Source: Tubiluchus corallicola (Eukaryota; Priapulida; Priapulimorpha; Priapulimorphida; Tubiluchidae). Taken from it: a stretch of DNA of 64,000 bases. The position numbers and the translations under genes were made by a program. Below the pieces are notes generated by a model. The model made no database searches. It was not told where the DNA came from and saw nothing but the letters and a program-made list of their open reading frames with translations. How positions within the stretch are numbered: position 1 is the first letter of the stretch; each line of letters starts with the position of its first letter. Positions 62,250 to 64,000 of the stretch are shown one piece after another. The stretch covers positions 62,001 through 126,000 of the forward strand of contig JAQGDQ010000386.1 of the NCBI GenBank assembly GCA_030141605.1. The letters run 5' to 3'.

Positions 62250-62733
62250 GTATGACAGTAGAATATACTTTAAACGTTTATTGATACAGAAATATAGGTA
62301 AAACGATGTCTACATATAATGTCTTGTAAAAGCCAACTGCTAGTACAGAATATAGCAAAGCTACAGCAACCGTTCACTATTAGGTTAAACCCATTTTTAG
62401 AATAGGTAACAGATAGATAGAAGCCATATATACTACAGTAATAGCGGTTTTACAGGTTATTAGTCTAATTGCAAATTAAATGTATTTTTTATGATTTTCG
62501 GTCGTTCACAACGACAGCTAATAAATACTTAATTAAATTTAATTTTTAATTTTAATTAAGTTTCCGTTGCTATAGCTTTAAATTAAATGCCAGTTGGGAA
62601 TAAATAAATCGTTTTTCTTGCACGCAAAATACTGTGTGGGAATTCAAAATTATACGTTTTTTAAACAGTTAGTTCCGCCACTATATACAGTCGAGCCCCC
62701 CTAATTTTTTTTCGTGCACTACGCCCTTGGCCC

Positions 62734-62769
<36 letters not shown>

Positions 62770-62852
62770 CAGCTGCAGTAAAAATAAAGTATTAAACTTA
62801 TAAAGTTCTATTTCAAATTTATTGAATTTATTGGTTTATTGATTTTCAGAAA

Positions 62853-63272
62853 ATGGCTCGTACCAGGCAAACAGCACGTAAATCTACCGGAGGAAAAGCT
62901 CCAAAGAAACTACTTGCCACCAAAGCCGCAAGAAAGAGCGCACCAGCTACTGGAAGCGTGAAAAAACCACATCGTCAAAAACCTGGTACAGTAGCTCTTC
63001 GTGAGATTCGGCGTTATCAGAAAGGCACAGAACTTTTGATTCGCAAGTTGCCATTTCAACGTCTTGTACGCGAAATTGCTCAGGATCTTAAAACCCATCT
63101 GTGGTTCCAGAGTTCAGCTGTCATGGCTCTTCAAGAGGCAAGTGAAGCTTACTTGGTTGCACTTTTTAAGGACGCCAACTTGTATGCCATCCACGCCAAG
63201 AGAGTTACCATCATGCCAAAGGACATCCAGCTTGCACTTGAAAAACACCATCCAGAAAAAATAATTTTATAA
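62853..63272 (+). CDS. Divergent histone H3 variant with 5'UTR intron
   Basis: 139 residues with the whole H3 fold, clearly histone H3 and not CENP-A: loop 1 has no insertion and the N-terminal tail is canonical in length. K9, S10, K14, K23, K27, S28, K36, K37, K56 and K79 are kept. Changes include K4R ([10 protein letters not shown]), R17K, Q19L, G34S, Y41Q, R42K, S57G, F78L, D81H, R83W, G102A, E105K, T107A and C110Y. The S87-A88-V89-M90 patch follows the H3.1/H3.2 type. The end ARRIRGERA is replaced by [12 protein letters not shown], three residues longer. K4R removes the H3K4 methylation site. R83 normally inserts into the DNA minor groove, so R83W should alter nucleosome contacts. It has a spliced leader and no sense-strand histone stem-loop, so it is probably a polyadenylated, replication-independent variant, perhaps tissue-restricted. 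Confidence 0.93.
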   Translation: MARTRQTARKSTGGKAPKKLLATKAARKSAPATGSVKKPHRQKPGTVALREIRRYQKGTELLIRKLPFQRLVREIAQDLKTHLWFQSSAVMALQEASEAYLVALFKDANLYAIHAKRVTIMPKDIQLALEKHHPEKIIL

Positions 63273-63297
63273 TATAAATTATGTAACTATATTTATA

Positions 63298-63336
<39 letters not shown>

Positions 63337-63437
63337 TATATTTATAAATTTTATAATATAGCTCTATGTAACGTAAAACAGTTCCTGTTATCAGTAAAAT
63401 GTAGCAAAATCACAATTTCCTGTCGGATAGATATAGT
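63273..63437 (+). other. AT-rich 3' flank of the H3 variant
   Basis: A TATA-rich tract (63291-63345) directly follows the stop codon. No AATAAA of standard form was seen before 63400, so the polyadenylation site is not located. Confidence 0.5.
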
Positions 63438-63453
63438 GGCCCTGAAAAGGGCC
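63438..63453 (-). terminator. Histone-type 3' stem-loop on the minus strand
   Basis: The minus strand reads GGCCCTTTTCAGGGCC: a perfect 6-bp stem with a TTTC loop, matching the replication-dependent histone mRNA 3' processing element. It is preceded by AACCAACC and followed by ACTA, as in functional sites. No core histone coding sequence was recognised on the minus strand in the remaining 550 bases, so the parent gene is either outside the window, deleted or degenerate. On the plus strand the loop would be GAAA, so it does not serve the H3 variant. Confidence 0.6.
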
Positions 63454-63623
63454 GGTTGGTTTTACTGTAGATACGTTATAGCTGTTGCTTTTTTTCGCTC
63501 TGTACGAACGATCTTTGTCGTTTATACACAATTTCATACGCTCTGTTAACTTGCTGACCACCAGCCTACTAAAATGCAAGCCATCTCTAAAGTTAACTAC
63601 TAAATTGTATTTCGATGTTCCTT

Positions 63624-63839
63624 CTAAATTATGGTAAATTTCTTTGTTTTAGATGCCTTGGTAATGAGCAATTTTGTTCTAAACCGGTCGGCAATAAATT
63701 TACCGCTGTGCTCGCGCATGAGCTGTCGAACGTATGTAGTTCGCATGCAGAGGTACAGCACCTGTTTTTTGAGCAATACGTTTCCGACAGCTTTCAAGTA
63801 TTCTGCCTTAATTAAGTCGTTTTTTATTTGCTGTGACAA
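63624..63839 (-). CDS. Unidentified minus-strand open frame
   Basis: A 71-codon frame containing SQQIKNDLIKAEYLKAVGN and MRTTYVRQLMREHSGKFIAD, ending about 170 bases before the histone-type stem-loop. Its helical, basic composition looks protein-like, but it matches no histone or other family recognised here. It may be the last exon of a gene entering from the right edge, or chance. An overlapping plus-strand frame (63631-63933) also exists, and coding strand cannot be settled. Confidence 0.3.
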   Translation of the reverse strand: MSQQIKNDLIKAEYLKAVGNVLLKKQVLYLCMRTTYVRQLMREHSGKFIADRFRTKLLITKASKTKKFTII

Positions 63840-64000
63840 ATTGCGAAACTGCAGATGCTACTCCTTCATGTATTTCGGGTTTCACTTATCTGCTGTTAGT
63901 AAAGAGGCTGTTGTTAAAGGTATTAGATTATAATAGATAATTAATTATGTTGATGAATGCTGGTATGAAGCCAGTTAAGCAGTGGTGTTACGTGAGTAAG
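63840..64000. other. Right edge, nothing recognised
   Basis: AT-rich sequence to the end of the window with no supported feature. Confidence 0.4.

Noticed and set aside
62853-63272. CENP-A identity for the H3-like gene
   Set aside because: Loop 1 has no CENP-A insertion, and the tail keeps the canonical H3 length and most of its lysines. It is an H3 variant, not a centromeric one.

Overview
The window is AT-rich nuclear DNA from an animal. Evidence: split genes with GT-AG introns, modular secreted proteins (EGF, SUEL-type lectin, PAN/apple and pentraxin domains), CD225/dispanin membrane proteins, an intron-containing histone H3 variant, and BEL/Pao, Ty3/gypsy, CR1/Jockey-like and hAT elements. 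The mix suggests a marine invertebrate (cnidarian, tunicate or another invertebrate deuterostome). The sequence alone does not decide the phylum.

Layout. 0.8-15.6 kb, minus strand: the middle of a large modular gene. Seven exons, all separated by phase-1 introns, encode a hydrophobic leader, two SUEL-like lectin domains and four EGF domains; the gene probably runs off the left edge. Its 6-kb intron holds a hAT relic (8.5-12.5 kb) swollen by about 92 copies of a 33-bp minisatellite. 16-23 kb: mostly non-coding, with one exon-like minus-strand block (21.4-21.7 kb). 23-25 kb: a decayed LINE. 26.6-34.1 kb: a pile of broken retrotransposons (gypsy and BEL gag/protease on minus, BEL integrase on plus). 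The BEL Gag carries a piece of glycogenin. 36.35-37.15 kb: a short hAT-like element.

37.5-43.9 kb, plus strand: a four-exon secreted PAN/apple-pentraxin gene whose exons join in frame to 355 residues. 44-49 kb: repeats and recent tandem duplications. 49.9-59.7 kb, plus strand: a cluster of three CD225-like genes with identical intron positions; the first two come from a roughly 4.7-kb segmental duplication. 62.1-63.3 kb, plus strand: a divergent histone H3 variant with a 5'UTR intron, a K4R substitution and a rewritten C-terminus. A perfect histone-type 3' stem-loop lies on the opposite strand just downstream.

The genes do not form one pathway. Two encode extracellular recognition proteins (lectin-EGF and PAN-pentraxin), three encode small membrane proteins of the CD225 family, and one encodes a chromatin protein. 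The observations most worth following are the H3 variant, the glycogenin fragment fused into BEL Gag, the intron block of the CD225 duplicates that looks better conserved than their exons, and the hAT/minisatellite composite whose array stays open in five of six frames.
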